64,000 nucleotides of DNA from CAWJTV01 sp963845695 (GCA_963845695.1 CAWJTQ010000002.1:682001-746000), one strand, 5' to 3'. Counted from the stretch's first letter, positions 50,891 to 59,870 are shown. Made by a program: numbers and translations. Notes: generated by a model from the sequence alone, not told the origin.

Positions 50891-51224
50891 TGCAGCGGAC
50901 GACGCCCTCGATGTCACGGCTAGAGCGCTGAACGCTTGGGTTGCACGCAATCACCGCATCGCATCGTTACGAGCCCGAAGCGCCAGCGAGTGAATTCCGG
51001 CGGGGGTCCTCAATCCGCTCGCTGGCGCGTCGGGCTCGTATCAGTCGTCCGCAAAGCAAGCGTGAAGCGCTCCAACGTCGATGGCCGAGGACATCTCGCC
51101 CCGGCATACGGCCGGCAGGAAGGACCGGCAAACCAACCCGGCCGTCGAAAATTGAAAGAATGCGACCCCGGCCCCCCAGTAGTATGATGAGGATCGGCGA
51201 GACGCCTTTGGGGAGGTCTGGATC
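50891..51224. other. Intergenic region with family A repeat, upstream of the sigma factor
   Basis: 334 nt with no gene. It contains palindromic repeat family A (50968-51065). The sigma factor start at 51225 is preceded by GGGGAGGTCTGG, a good ribosome site. Confidence 0.55.
50968..51065. repeat. Palindromic repeat family A, imperfect copy
   Basis: Inverted arms TACGAGCCCGAAGCGCCAGC (from 50968) and GCTGGCGCGTCGGGCTCGTA (ending 51040), then TCAGTCGTCCGCAAAGCAAG. The right part matches the half copy at 13410-13475; the arms match 17467-17543. Confidence 0.85.
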
Positions 51225-52235
51225 ATGAGGAATGGACAATCTGAGGCTGTTGGGCAACCACCGCAGGGGCTCCTGGACGCGGGAACGATCTCGGGGGTGA
51301 GCGACGGTCAACTGCTGTCGCGATTCACGGCCCATCGTGACGATCCGGCCGAAATGGCCTTCGCGACCTTGGTCCGCCGTCACGGGCCGATGGTATTGCG
51401 AGTCTGCCAGCAGATCCTCGGCGATCGGCACACCGCCGAGGACGCATTCCAGTCCACATTTCTGATCCTGGCCCGAAGGGCCGGATCGATCCGCCAGCCG
51501 GAACTGCTGGGGCATTGGCTCTACGGAGTGGCCCTGCGCACGGCGCGGGAGGCGAGGATGCGGGATGATCGCAGGCGACAGCGCGAGTCTCTGAGAATGG
51601 AAGGAGTCGGCGAGGAGCCGATCGACCGCGCGGGCCGGCCCGAGCGGGAGGTGGTCTGTCGCGAGGAGTTCGAGGCCCTGCACGAAGAGGTCTCGCGCCT
51701 GCCCGAGCGGTATCGCATCCCCATCGTCCTCTGCGACCTGGAAGGGCTGACGTACCAGGAGGCGGCGCAACGGTTGCGGTGTCCGGTGGGCACGCTCGGC
51801 ATCCGGCTCAGGCGAGCGCGAGAACGGCTTCGCGTGCGGCTGACGCGACGTGGCTTGACCCCCACGGCTGGGCTGATCGGTGTGATGCTCGGCGCGGAGG
51901 ACGCCGCACCCCGAGTGCCGTCGGTTCTGGTCGATTCCACGGTCCGGGCCGCGATGCAGTTCACGCTGGGGAATGCCGCGGCGATCGGATTTGCGTCGGC
52001 CTCGGTTGTTCCCCTGACGGAAGCGGTGCTTCGCGCCATGGCTCTGACCCGGCTGAGGCTGGTGATGGGTGTCGCCATCGCCATCGGCCTCGCCGTAACC
52101 CTCGGGTGGGTTGCCCCGCATCGAGAGGCGACTGTCCTGCCCGCGACCGTCCAGAAGGCGTTGCAGTCGACGGAGGGGGCGCCGCCGCCGGGGAATCTCG
52201 CCGTCCCTGAGAACTCGCCGTCTCAACCCGATTGA
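51225..52235 (+). CDS. ECF sigma factor with C-terminal transmembrane helix
   Basis: 336 aa. Sigma region 2 is at about residues 44-110 (FATLVRRHGPMVLRVCQQIL; DRHTAEDAFQSTFLILARR), region 4 at about 148-208 (EEVSRLPERYRIPIVLCDLE; TYQEAAQRLRCPVGTLGIRL). Beyond the usual sigma length lies a tail with a hydrophobic helix at about 278-296 (LVMGVAIAIGLAVTLGWV) and a Pro-rich end, so the factor is probably membrane-bound. The frame ends at 52235, but the +1 frame is open through the overlap and continues without a usable start into a di-heme domain (next entry). ATG 51225 has a GGGGAGG site. Confidence 0.88.
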   Translation: MRNGQSEAVGQPPQGLLDAGTISGVSDGQLLSRFTAHRDDPAEMAFATLVRRHGPMVLRVCQQILGDRHTAEDAFQSTFLILARRAGSIRQPELLGHWLYGVALRTAREARMRDDRRRQRESLRMEGVGEEPIDRAGRPEREVVCREEFEALHEEVSRLPERYRIPIVLCDLEGLTYQEAAQRLRCPVGTLGIRLRRARERLRVRLTRRGLTPTAGLIGVMLGAEDAAPRVPSVLVDSTVRAAMQFTLGNAAAIGFASASVVPLTEAVLRAMALTRLRLVMGVAIAIGLAVTLGWVAPHREATVLPATVQKALQSTEGAPPPGNLAVPENSPSQPD

Positions 52236-52290
52236 GGCTGCGCCAGCCCGGCGGAACCCGGCCGAGCCGGAGCCGGCCCGGCACCGGCCG

Positions 52291-54066
52291 ATGGACGAGA
52301 CTCCGACCCCGATTCGTCCAGCCGCGACGCTCCTGGCCGCCGCACCCATTCCCAGTCTCGCCACAACAGCCGAGGCCAAGGTCGCCGACACGATCCCAGA
52401 GGTTCGCTCCACCGCGACTGCGAAAACGGAAGTGGAGATCGTCCAGGCTTCGACCAATCCCAACGCGAAGACGGAATACGCCACGGCCCCGGCTCCGGCG
52501 AAATCGGCCCAAGCGCTCCAGGACGAGCAGGAACGGGGCGAAATGCTCTTCGCCAAGGAGTGGGTGCCCGATGATCCCATGAGTCACGGCGGCGACGGAC
52601 TGGGGCCGGTCTACAACGATACGTCGTGCGTAGCCTGCCATGGCCTGGGTGCCCCCGGCGGGGCCGGTCCCGAGAGCAAGAACGTGATCCTGATGACGGC
52701 CAGTCCCAACGGCTGCGGATCCAGCGGCAGTCTGGGTCAGACCATCCCCAGCCTGGGCGACTCCCGCAGCGCCGTGCTCCATCGCTATTCGACGGATCCG
52801 GAGTACGATGCGTGGCGTCGACGTCTTTTCGACCCCACGAGCGGCAAAGAGCCGAACCCGACTCGGACCCGGAGCGAAGACCTCATCGTGCGTCGCATCC
52901 GCGCATTCAAGGAGCTGACCTCACCGGGCCGTCGGCTCGGGAACGCGTCCCCTGTGTCGCAGTCGATCAGCGGCTTCAATATCACCCTGGTCGAACGGAA
53001 CACCCCCGCCCTGTTCGGCGCGGGTCGAATTGACGAGATCCCGTCCGAGGTCCTGGTCGCGGTGGCGGCCTCGCAACCTTCCGAGGTTCGGGGCCGGGTC
53101 AGCCGCACCCGGGAGGGCCGGATCGGCCGATTCGGCTGGAAGGCACAGCTTCCCAGCCTGCACGAGTTCGTCCGAGGTGCCTGTGCCAACGAGCTTGGGC
53201 TGGAAGTGCCCGGTCATTCGCAAGCGATCTCGCCGGTTGCGCCGAACCAGAAAGCCAAGGGATTCGATCTGACCGAGGCGGACTGCGATGCTCTGGCCGC
53301 TTACATCCGGGCCCTGCCCGCGCCGGTGGTCGTCGATCCGTATGGTCCGCGGGGCACTCCGGACATGCGGGAAGGTCGCCGCCTCTTTACCGAGGCCGGC
53401 TGTGTGTTCTGCCACACCCCGACGCTCGGCCAGGTCGGTGGAATCTATAGCGACCTGCTGCTGCACAACATGGGCCAGAGCCTGAGCGATTCCGGCAGCA
53501 CCTACGGGATGAACGGTCCTGATACGCCCATAGGGCCATCGCCTCGGGAGTGGCGGACCCCGCCACTCTGGGGCTACCGCGACTCGGGCCCCTACCTGCA
53601 CGACGGTCGGGCGCGAAACCTGGAAGAAGCGGTCGCGCTGCATGAGGGGCAGGCCAAGGCGTCGGCGAAACGGTTCTTCGGGCTCTCGACGAAGCAGCGA
53701 TCCCAGGTCGAGTCGTTCCTGAAATCGCTGGTCGCGCCCTCATCGGCGGCGGCACCGGGAATCGTGCTCGCGGCCGAGCTGGAGTCCCGTCTCGCGAAGG
53801 AAAAGCGTCGCGAACCTCAACCCGAATCGGAATCCGTCGTGCGGCGCCGACGCGCGGAGGCCGTGGCCCGCGAAGAGCAGAAATGGCGGGCCGCGAAGCG
53901 CGCCCGCATCCAGTTCCCCATCGCCAAGGCTTTGGAAAAGATGGGCAAGACCACCGCCGCACTCGACTCGTATCGCGAGATCGCTCAGCAGGCTCCCGAT
54001 ACGGAAGAAGGTAAGCGGTCCGTGGCGCGGATCAGCGCGCTCCGCACGCGGAAGACTTCGCCGTGA
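52291..54066 (+). CDS. Di-heme DHOR/DUF1111 oxidoreductase domain, possibly the C-terminus of the preceding sigma factor
   Basis: About 590 aa of the DHOR (DUF1111) family of periplasmic di-heme proteins. Heme motifs CVACH at 52627-52641 and CVFCH at 53401-53415; family motifs ITLVERNTPALFGAGRIDEI, GRFGWKAQLPSLHEFVRGAC and TPPLWGYRDSGPYLHDGRAR. A C-terminal tail adds a TPR-like helix pair (KALEKMGKTTAALDSYREIA). The ATG at 52291 lacks a ribosome site and a signal peptide, although heme attachment needs export. The reading frame is already open from before 52111, overlapping the sigma frame. The start given is therefore only nominal. Confidence 0.85.
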   Translation: MDETPTPIRPAATLLAAAPIPSLATTAEAKVADTIPEVRSTATAKTEVEIVQASTNPNAKTEYATAPAPAKSAQALQDEQERGEMLFAKEWVPDDPMSHGGDGLGPVYNDTSCVACHGLGAPGGAGPESKNVILMTASPNGCGSSGSLGQTIPSLGDSRSAVLHRYSTDPEYDAWRRRLFDPTSGKEPNPTRTRSEDLIVRRIRAFKELTSPGRRLGNASPVSQSISGFNITLVERNTPALFGAGRIDEIPSEVLVAVAASQPSEVRGRVSRTREGRIGRFGWKAQLPSLHEFVRGACANELGLEVPGHSQAISPVAPNQKAKGFDLTEADCDALAAYIRALPAPVVVDPYGPRGTPDMREGRRLFTEAGCVFCHTPTLGQVGGIYSDLLLHNMGQSLSDSGSTYGMNGPDTPIGPSPREWRTPPLWGYRDSGPYLHDGRARNLEEAVALHEGQAKASAKRFFGLSTKQRSQVESFLKSLVAPSSAAAPGIVLAAELESRLAKEKRREPQPESESVVRRRRAEAVAREEQKWRAAKRARIQFPIAKALEKMGKTTAALDSYREIAQQAPDTEEGKRSVARISALRTRKTSP

Positions 54067-55054
54067 ACAGCCGCCCGGCCAGTCGGGGAGCGGCGGCCAG
54101 GGCCGCCATCTGGAGGCACAGCCGAGGATCGCGGAGGATCGTCCCGATCAGGCCGGGCGAGAGGCGCACGCCGCGACGCAACGCGTCGCGAGCCAGCCCC
54201 GTCCGTCCGGCTTGAAGGGCTTCATGAGCCCGGTTCAAGAACGCGCGCGCCAGACGTCCCTTCGCGGCCCGACGGAGCGACTCGACATCGGGCCGGTCTC
54301 TCAAATCGACCGCGAAGAGGTGTTCGAGCAACCGCTCGGTCTCATCCAGGTCGGCGGTACCGGTCTTGAAGCGATGCGTTTCGCTCGCGGCGTGCCAGCG
54401 CACGCGTACGGTCGTCTCCGCCAGCCAGGCGATCGGCCACCGTCTCGACACGCGGAGCCAATGGTCCCAGTCGAGCACGTATCGATACGACGGGTCGAAG
54501 CCGCCCGAATTCGCGAAGGCGTCGCGGCGTAGCGTGACCGCCGAGCACCGCAACGGGTTCCCCTCGACCATCGCGGCGGCAAGTTCGCCCGGTGGGAAGA
54601 TGCGATCCACCGATCCGAGTCCGCCGCGACCCACTACGTCATCGGGGATCGTACGGCCTGTTTCGTCGATCACATCCGAGGCACTTGCGACCAGCCCGAT
54701 GGACTCATGGGCCGCGAATGCCCGCACATGGGCCGCGAGATGGCCGGTCTTCATCAAGTCATCCTGGTGGAAGATCGCGACCAGTGGCGTGTGGCTCAGC
54801 GCGACGCAGCGGTTCCAGTTGCCCGCCAGGCCCAGTCGCTCGGAATTCACCGCGACTCGGGCTCGATTCCCGGCCACAGCGCGAACCATGTCGAGGGTCG
54901 CGTCGTCTGATCGATCATCGGAGACGACCAGCTCGAAAGCGACTCCCTCTTGGCCCATAATACTGTGGAGCGTCTCGGCGAGGTGAGCGGCGCCGTTGCA
55001 GGTCGGGATGGCGACGGTCAGGATCGGCTCGGGATGGGGAAGAGAATCCGCCAC
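54032..55054 (-). CDS. Glycosyltransferase family 2
   Basis: 340 aa, GTG start at 55052-55054, intact. GT-A motifs ILTVAIPTCNGAAHLAETLH, FELVVSDDRSDDATLDMVRA and IFHQDDLMKTGHLAAHVRAF, the last with the DXD-like Gln-Asp-Asp. The acceptor-region motif is YVLDWDHWLRVSRRWPIAWL. The C-terminal helices suggest membrane association. It overlaps the DHOR gene tail-to-tail by 35 nt. Role probably in surface polysaccharide; substrate unknown. Confidence 0.85.
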   Translation of the reverse strand: MADSLPHPEPILTVAIPTCNGAAHLAETLHSIMGQEGVAFELVVSDDRSDDATLDMVRAVAGNRARVAVNSERLGLAGNWNRCVALSHTPLVAIFHQDDLMKTGHLAAHVRAFAAHESIGLVASASDVIDETGRTIPDDVVGRGGLGSVDRIFPPGELAAAMVEGNPLRCSAVTLRRDAFANSGGFDPSYRYVLDWDHWLRVSRRWPIAWLAETTVRVRWHAASETHRFKTGTADLDETERLLEHLFAVDLRDRPDVESLRRAAKGRLARAFLNRAHEALQAGRTGLARDALRRGVRLSPGLIGTILRDPRLCLQMAALAAAPRLAGRLFTAKSSACGAR

Positions 55055-55105
55055 GCGTGTCGGGACCTCGGCTCAGAGGCTGTGAAAGAATCGATTCAAA
55101 ATCAC

Positions 55106-55181
55106 AAATTCAAGATTGAAGATAGATATTGGTCCAATTCGTGTTTGGGATTATGTTCCTTGGATTTGGAATCTTGAATTT
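55106..55181. repeat. AT-rich inverted repeat in the spacer before the GT2 gene
   Basis: AAATTCAAGATT (55106-55117) and AATCTTGAATTT (55170-55181) form a perfect 12-bp inverted repeat in a strikingly AT-rich island between two minus-strand genes. Similar TTCAAAATTCAAAAT sequence occurs at 35065-35080. Confidence 0.6.
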
Positions 55182-55197
55182 GGAATCCTGAATCTGA

Positions 55198-55512
55198 TCA
55201 GCTCGATCCGTGAGGGTTGTCGCCGAGCGCACGCAGGGTTTCCCAGGAGAAGAGGCCCGAGGCATGGCCATCGTTCCAGGCGGGCTGGATCGCGTAGGTG
55301 CCGATGTTCTCCATGCCGACCAGCTTCAAGTCGGGCCGGATGGCATTCGGGTCGAGCATCCGCTCGCCGGTCCACTCGTTGCGACACGAGGCACACGGGC
55401 ATTCGCTGCGGATCAGGCGATAAGGGAGGCGGTCAACGCGATTGTCGGGCCAGGTCACTTCGAGGACTTGCTCAGCCTGGAGCGCCCGGATATTGGTGGG
55501 AGGGTCGGACAT
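55198..55512 (-). CDS. DUF971 domain protein
   Basis: 104 aa, intact. Full-length DUF971/GBBH-like N-terminal domain: DPPTNIRALQAEQVLEVTWP, RLPYRLIRSECPCASCRNEW with the Cys-x-x-Cys pair, then IGTYAIQPAWNDGHASGLFS. In other bacteria the family sits with Fe-S or Mrp genes; here it stands alone. Confidence 0.9.
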   Translation of the reverse strand: MSDPPTNIRALQAEQVLEVTWPDNRVDRLPYRLIRSECPCASCRNEWTGERMLDPNAIRPDLKLVGMENIGTYAIQPAWNDGHASGLFSWETLRALGDNPHGSS

Positions 55513-55548
55513 GGGATGGCTCGGGTGTCGGGGTTGTCAGGAGTGCCG

Positions 55549-55998
55549 TCATGGTAAGTTATCAAGGTCCGCGAGGTCTTTCGTCCGGCCGGCTGCCCGT
55601 TTGTTGATTTCCAGATCCTCCCGGCTGATGACGCTGACGGGAACTTCATCGATCGAGTCAACAACCCGTCGTGCATACGCCTCGGTAAAATCCAGGCCGG
55701 AGACGCTCGTAAGGATTTCGATTCGTACAGGTTCACGGCCCATGCGAGTGACCTGGCTAGGATCGAGGAAGAGATCGGTAGACAAGCCGGTTTCGCCAAA
55801 GCCGAATTCTCGAAGGAGTTCAACCATTCGCTCCGCGTTCTCAGGACTTATTGCGATCCAGATGTCCAAGTCCGCTGTGCTACGCACGTAACCGTGGTAG
55901 GAGACTGCGTAGCCGCCGACCAGCAGGTACTCAACGTGGTGGTCGTTTAACAACCTCAAGAATTCTCTCAAGTCGGGCAGTAGCGGGGTCATAGCCAT
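55549..55998 (-). CDS. Nucleotidyltransferase (MNT/DUF6036-like)
   Basis: 149 aa. Polymerase-beta-like nucleotidyltransferase: LLVGGYAVSYHGYVRSTADL with the GG and catalytic Asp-x-Asp (ADLDIWIAI), followed by a region with SQVTRMGREPVRIEILTSVS supplying a third acidic site. The start could be 55998 or 55992. It overlaps the upstream small gene by up to 68 nt. Such pairs resemble toxin-antitoxin-like modules, but the activity is unknown. Confidence 0.82.
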   Translation of the reverse strand: MAMTPLLPDLREFLRLLNDHHVEYLLVGGYAVSYHGYVRSTADLDIWIAISPENAERMVELLREFGFGETGLSTDLFLDPSQVTRMGREPVRIEILTSVSGLDFTEAYARRVVDSIDEVPVSVISREDLEINKRAAGRTKDLADLDNLP

Positions 55999-56191
55999 AA
56001 GCCACCTGTCGCATCAATTCGAGGGCTTCGAGACGTGCCTGCGGGCTCTGAGTCCGCCAGTATTCCTTGTCGGCGGCATCGGCTTCTTCGAAGCTGGAGA
56101 AGACGGAAAAGACTGTCTTATCCATCCGCACGGAATCGAGTGGGCGCGGCTGTGCTCTCTCGGCTTGATGGGTTCGGTCATTGTTCTGCAT
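55931..56191 (-). CDS. Small partner protein of the nucleotidyltransferase
   Basis: 86 aa. The conserved core VFSSFEEADAADKEYWRTQS and PQARLEALELMRQVAYGYDP is typical of short proteins found just upstream of nucleotidyltransferases. A ribosome site AGAGGGG precedes ATG 56191. Overlapping reading frames imply coupled translation. Confidence 0.8.
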   Translation of the reverse strand: MQNNDRTHQAERAQPRPLDSVRMDKTVFSVFSSFEEADAADKEYWRTQSPQARLEALELMRQVAYGYDPATARLERILEVVKRPPR

Positions 56192-56226
56192 GGCATCCCC
56201 TCTGAAGTCAGGATGGATTGTTCACC

Positions 56227-56537
56227 ATGAATCCTACCAGAAACGACGCGTTTGCGGAACGCGAGGCCGATCCGGGCGGTCGGTTTTACGTGCGGGCACC
56301 GAGCATCAACGCGGTCCGGCGGGCCTTGCACCGCGCACGGGGGGCGTGCGCGTGATCGGCCGCCAGGACCGCGAGACGATCCTCTGCACGCATACGATGG
56401 ACTCGCACAGCCTGGCCCGGCACTGGCCGGTGATCGTCAGCCGGCTGGGGAAAGCCGGGCTGAGCGTCGTCGTCGCCAAAGGGGCGGGATCGACGGCGGG
56501 AGGAGTCGCGCGGCCCGTCGATCCTCCCACAGAGTGA
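56227..56537 (+). CDS. Hypothetical small protein, one frameshift
   Basis: About 103 aa read across one slip near 56335. N-terminal part GGRFYVRAPSINAVRRALHR, then VRVIGRQDRETILCTHTMDS, HSLARHWPVIVSRLGKAGLS and VVVAKGAGSTAGG. No family recognised. It is divergent from the nucleotidyltransferase pair, with 35 nt between start codons. Confidence 0.55.
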
Positions 56538-56560
56538 CCGGACCGGGATTACCTTGGTCC

Positions 56561-58049
56561 CTACTGGGGATTGGTGGGGTTCGTCCCCTGCGGAGCATTA
56601 TTACTGTTCGTCCCTGCATGGGGATTGGCGGGGTTCGACCCCTGCGGAGCATTGGGGCTGTTGGAGCCCTGCGGGTGAGTGTTGGGGTTCGCCACCTGCG
56701 GAGCTTTGCCTCGGTTCATCCCTTGCTGATGAGTGTTGGCATCCGCCGCTGAGTTGGGATTGTTGCCGTTGACTCCTGGTTGCCGATCGTTGGGGTTCGC
56801 CGCCTGCTGAGGATACGTGTCGTGTGCGGCCCTGGTCAGGGCGTCGATGGCCTGGCGGAGCTCCTGGATCTGGGCGGAGAGCTCGTCGAGCCGCTTCGCG
56901 GTGGCCGTCTTGCCGTTCTGCGCGTAGCTCAACGGGCCACTGGTCACGACCAGATCGAGTTCCCCGTCGTTGTCGATGTCTGCGAGAACCGAGCCTGAGC
57001 CGACCGTCTGGCCCGGGAGGATCGCGCCGGTGTGGACCCACTCGTAAGACGCCGGCTTCTGTCTATCCCGTTTCCACGAGACCTGAAGAGACTTCCTTCG
57101 CTGTGGCGTGATCAGGATCGCGTGGATCTTCCCCTCGCCGCACGATCTGTAGGGAGACTTCTTTCTCTCCTTTAGCCTGGACGATCTGGATGAGCTTGGC
57201 CTGATCGGTCAAATCCTCCCCGTCCAATTTGAGTAGGAGATCGTGAGGCCTGACACCCGCCGTCGCCGCCGGGCTATCCTTGACGACATCCAGCGCGAGC
57301 AGGCCGTACTTCTCGGGGAGCTGGAGCTGTGCGCGGAGGGCCGGCTCGATGGAACCGACCCCCACTCCGATCCAGTAGGAAGGCGGCTCGGGATGGACCG
57401 GCCCCAGGCTGACTTTCACTTCCGGCTGAACCTTGATCGCGAGTTTTCGACCCCGGCGGAGCAGGATCAAGAGCTGGGGCGAGTCTCCGACGAGCTTCAG
57501 CCCCGTTTCGAGGTCTTCGGGCTTCCCGAGCGCGATGCCCTTGGGGGCGTCACTGCCCAGCCGGAGCAGGACGTCATTCGGCTCGATCCCCGCCGAGGCG
57601 GCGGGAGAGCCGGGTTCCACCGCGGTCACGATCAGGCCCTCTTCCTTGGGAAACTTCAGTTGAGCCCGGAGCGCATCGTCCGCGGCCGCGAGGCTCATGC
57701 CGGAGTTGCGGCTGCCGACCTCGACGAAGGTGAGGAAATGGGGACTCGCAGTGACATCCTTGATCCACTGGCCGTAACTCAGTCCCCCTTTCTGACCCTG
57801 CTGGTTCTGGCCGGGCTGTCCTTGGCCGTGGCCTTGCGGCCCTGAGTATTGGCTCTGACCTTGCTGACCCTGCGCTTGCCCTGGCTGCGCTTGCTGGGGG
57901 TTGTTGCTCTGCTGAGCGTTGCTGCCTTGCTGAGGGCTGCTGCCCTGCTGAGCGTGGTTCCCCTGTCCCTGCTGGCCAAAGCAGCGAGCCGAATCGCTCG
58001 AGCTCAGGACGAGCCCAAGCGCCATGCATAACAGGTTTCGAAGCCGCAT
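56561..58049 (-). CDS. Secreted Gln/Asn-rich protein with two PDZ domains, one frameshift
   Basis: About 495 aa. ATG 58047-58049 has GGAGA 8 nt upstream and a signal peptide (RNLLCMALGLVLSSSDSARC). A Gln/Gly/Asn-rich stretch (QQGQGNHAQQGSSPQQGSNA) is followed by PDZ 1 (LIVTAVEPGSPAASAGIEPN) and PDZ 2 (LLALDVVKDSPAATAGVRPH). A slip near 57110 leads to SYEWVHTGAILPGQTVGSGS, an Asp-rich FG-GAP-like turn (LADIDNDGELDLVVTSGP), a coiled coil (KRLDELSAQIQELRQAIDAL) and a second Asn/Pro/Gln-rich tail to 56561. There is no protease domain. Downstream of the sigma/anti-sigma pair and probably under their control. Confidence 0.75.
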
Positions 58050-58129
58050 GTGGGGTCTCCGTTTCATCGAGAAGGAATGATCGTCGAATCGGGTGAGACG
58101 CTCTCGGGATCCGCCCAACCGGCCGATCT

Positions 58130-58910
58130 TCACAATGGATCGTTGCCCGTATAACTGACCCGCACCTGGTTGATGGGAACGACCACGCGCCGGCCATCGG
58201 GCAGTGTGCCCATCGTGATCCGCCGGTTCTGGGCGACCTGATAACCGTGGCGTTCTAGCATCGCGCAGTTGATACTCATTGAGAGCGGGCGGCTGATTCC
58301 GGATCCACTGCTCGTCGATCTGCGGTCCGGCCAGGATCGGCACCGGGGCACCGCCGACCCGCACGTGAGCCACCGTCAGGACGGATTCGCGAGGATCCGG
58401 CACAAACCGGGGTTTCAGAGGCGGTCTCGCGAACTCGCCGGCCGGCTCGGAAGGTTCCAGGACTCTCGGGCCCTCCACCGGTGGTTTCGGAGCATCCTCA
58501 TCATGAGTCGCGATCATGGGTGGCATCTGTGTTGTCCCGCTCTGGACTGGCGACGACGGACCAGCGGGATGGACGAGCCACCCCGTCGCGAACGAGACCG
58601 CGGCGATCCCCGCGGCCATGACCCCGCGCCGCCAACCGGGAAACCGCCGGAGTTCTTGCGCCGAGGCCAGCCGCATGGGCCGCGATGGAGCCCCGACCGG
58701 AACGCTGACCGGTGGATCGAGCGCGCGGAACGACTCGCGCCAGCACTGGACCTCGAGGAACGCCAGGGTGCATCGCTTCCAGCCGTCGGGCTCGCGGTCG
58801 AGCCGATCGAGGGCCGCGCCGAGCTCGGTCGGGCTGAGCTCTCCATCGACGAGCCGGTCGATGACATCGTTGACGAGCGGAGGAGTCGAATCAGGGTCGG
58901 TCACGGTCAT
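58130..58910 (-). CDS. Membrane anti-sigma-like protein, one frameshift
   Basis: About 260 aa. The N-terminal cytoplasmic part (NDVIDRLVDGELSPTELGAA, LDRLDREPDGWKRCTLAFLE) is of the type found in planctomycete anti-sigma factors. One helix follows (GVMAAGIAAVSFATGWLVHP), then a Pro-rich periplasmic part and, after a slip near 58275, HGYQVAQNRRITMGTLPDGR ending VRVSYTGNDPL at 58130. Its start overlaps the sigma gene's end by 20 nt, which supports a sigma/anti-sigma pair. Confidence 0.78.
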
Positions 58911-59490
58911 GGTCGGATGCCTCGAATTCGTCGGATAACTCGGCCAGCTCGATACGAAGCCGATGACGGGCGCGATGCAGCCGCGTCTCGACGGTCGCCA
59001 CGGCGACGCCCAGCCGGTCGGCCAGCTCGCGGGCGGTGAACCCCTCTGCGTGTTTCAGGACCAGGATCTCGGCGTCGCGCGGCGGCAGCCGTCGCAGCGC
59101 GTCCTGAACGATCTTCTGCCGCTCCTCGCTCACCAGCCAGGCCAGCGGCGAGGGGGCGGTGTCAACGTCGCTCGACGCCCGCCAAGACGCGTATCGTTGA
59201 ACCAACCCGCGCCGCCGACCCGACTTGCGTCGATAGATCAGCACGTGCCGCACCGCCAGCCGATACAGCCAGACAGCCGCCCGCGCCGGATTCAACAACG
59301 GCGAGCGCTGAGCCACCGCAGCCAGGGCGACGTCCTGCATCACCTCGTCGACCGCCTGAGGCTCGCCCAGTCGCGACGCGACGACCCGACGCAGCCAGCG
59401 CTCGTGCACCGCCAGGGTCGCGCCCCAGTCGACAACACGGGCCGCCGCCAGCTCCGGCTCAGTCGTGGGAGATCGGCTTGGCTCGCTCAT
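58891..59490 (-). CDS. ECF RNA polymerase sigma factor
   Basis: 199 aa, intact. Region 2: RRVVASRLGEPQAVDEVMQD, NPARAAVWLYRLAVRHVLIY. Region 4: ALRRLPPRDAEILVLKHAEG, FTARELADRLGVAVATVETR. Followed directly (20-nt overlap) by the anti-sigma-like membrane gene and then the PDZ protein, an envelope-stress-like arrangement. Confidence 0.92.
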   Translation of the reverse strand: MSEPSRSPTTEPELAAARVVDWGATLAVHERWLRRVVASRLGEPQAVDEVMQDVALAAVAQRSPLLNPARAAVWLYRLAVRHVLIYRRKSGRRRGLVQRYASWRASSDVDTAPSPLAWLVSEERQKIVQDALRRLPPRDAEILVLKHAEGFTARELADRLGVAVATVETRLHRARHRLRIELAELSDEFEASDHDRDRP

Positions 59491-59605
59491 GGTTCGACAA
59501 GAGAGTTGCCGCCGTGCCCAATTCCCTGACAGGTCTTGAGGAACTCCTCGGGAGGCTTACCCGATTCTGCTGATAGGAAACATGTTATGGCAAGCGCCTT
59601 CAAAT

Positions 59606-59709
59606 CGTAGGGTGGCGTCGAACGCCGCGAAGCGGCGTGAGACCCACCGAGCGCCCGGCAGTCTTGGTGGGCCTCGCCTCGATGAATCGAGGCTCGACGC
59701 CACCCTACG
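59606..59709. repeat. Inverted repeat with perfect 16-bp arms
   Basis: CGTAGGGTGGCGTCGA (59606-59621) and its exact complement (59694-59709) enclose further small palindromes (CGCCGCGAAGCGGCG; CCTCGATGAATCGAGG). Non-coding. Confidence 0.8.
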
Positions 59710-59824
59710 CCGTGCACTGGGGTCAGGAGACACTCGCCCGCGCTGTCAACTCTTCGTGGATCGGAGCGACCGGACGTGCCGCCCCGCCATCGCAGCCATC
59801 CGTGACGCCTGCGCCCTTCTCGGG

Positions 59825-59870
59825 GAGACCTTCGGTCGGCCGGGTGGCAAGGTCGGGAGACCTTGCCACA
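59825..59870. repeat. Dispersed repeat family C, copy 2
   Basis: 46 nt matching 42740-42785 at 43 positions, including the perfect GGCAAGGTC/GACCTTGCC hairpin. Confidence 0.8.
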
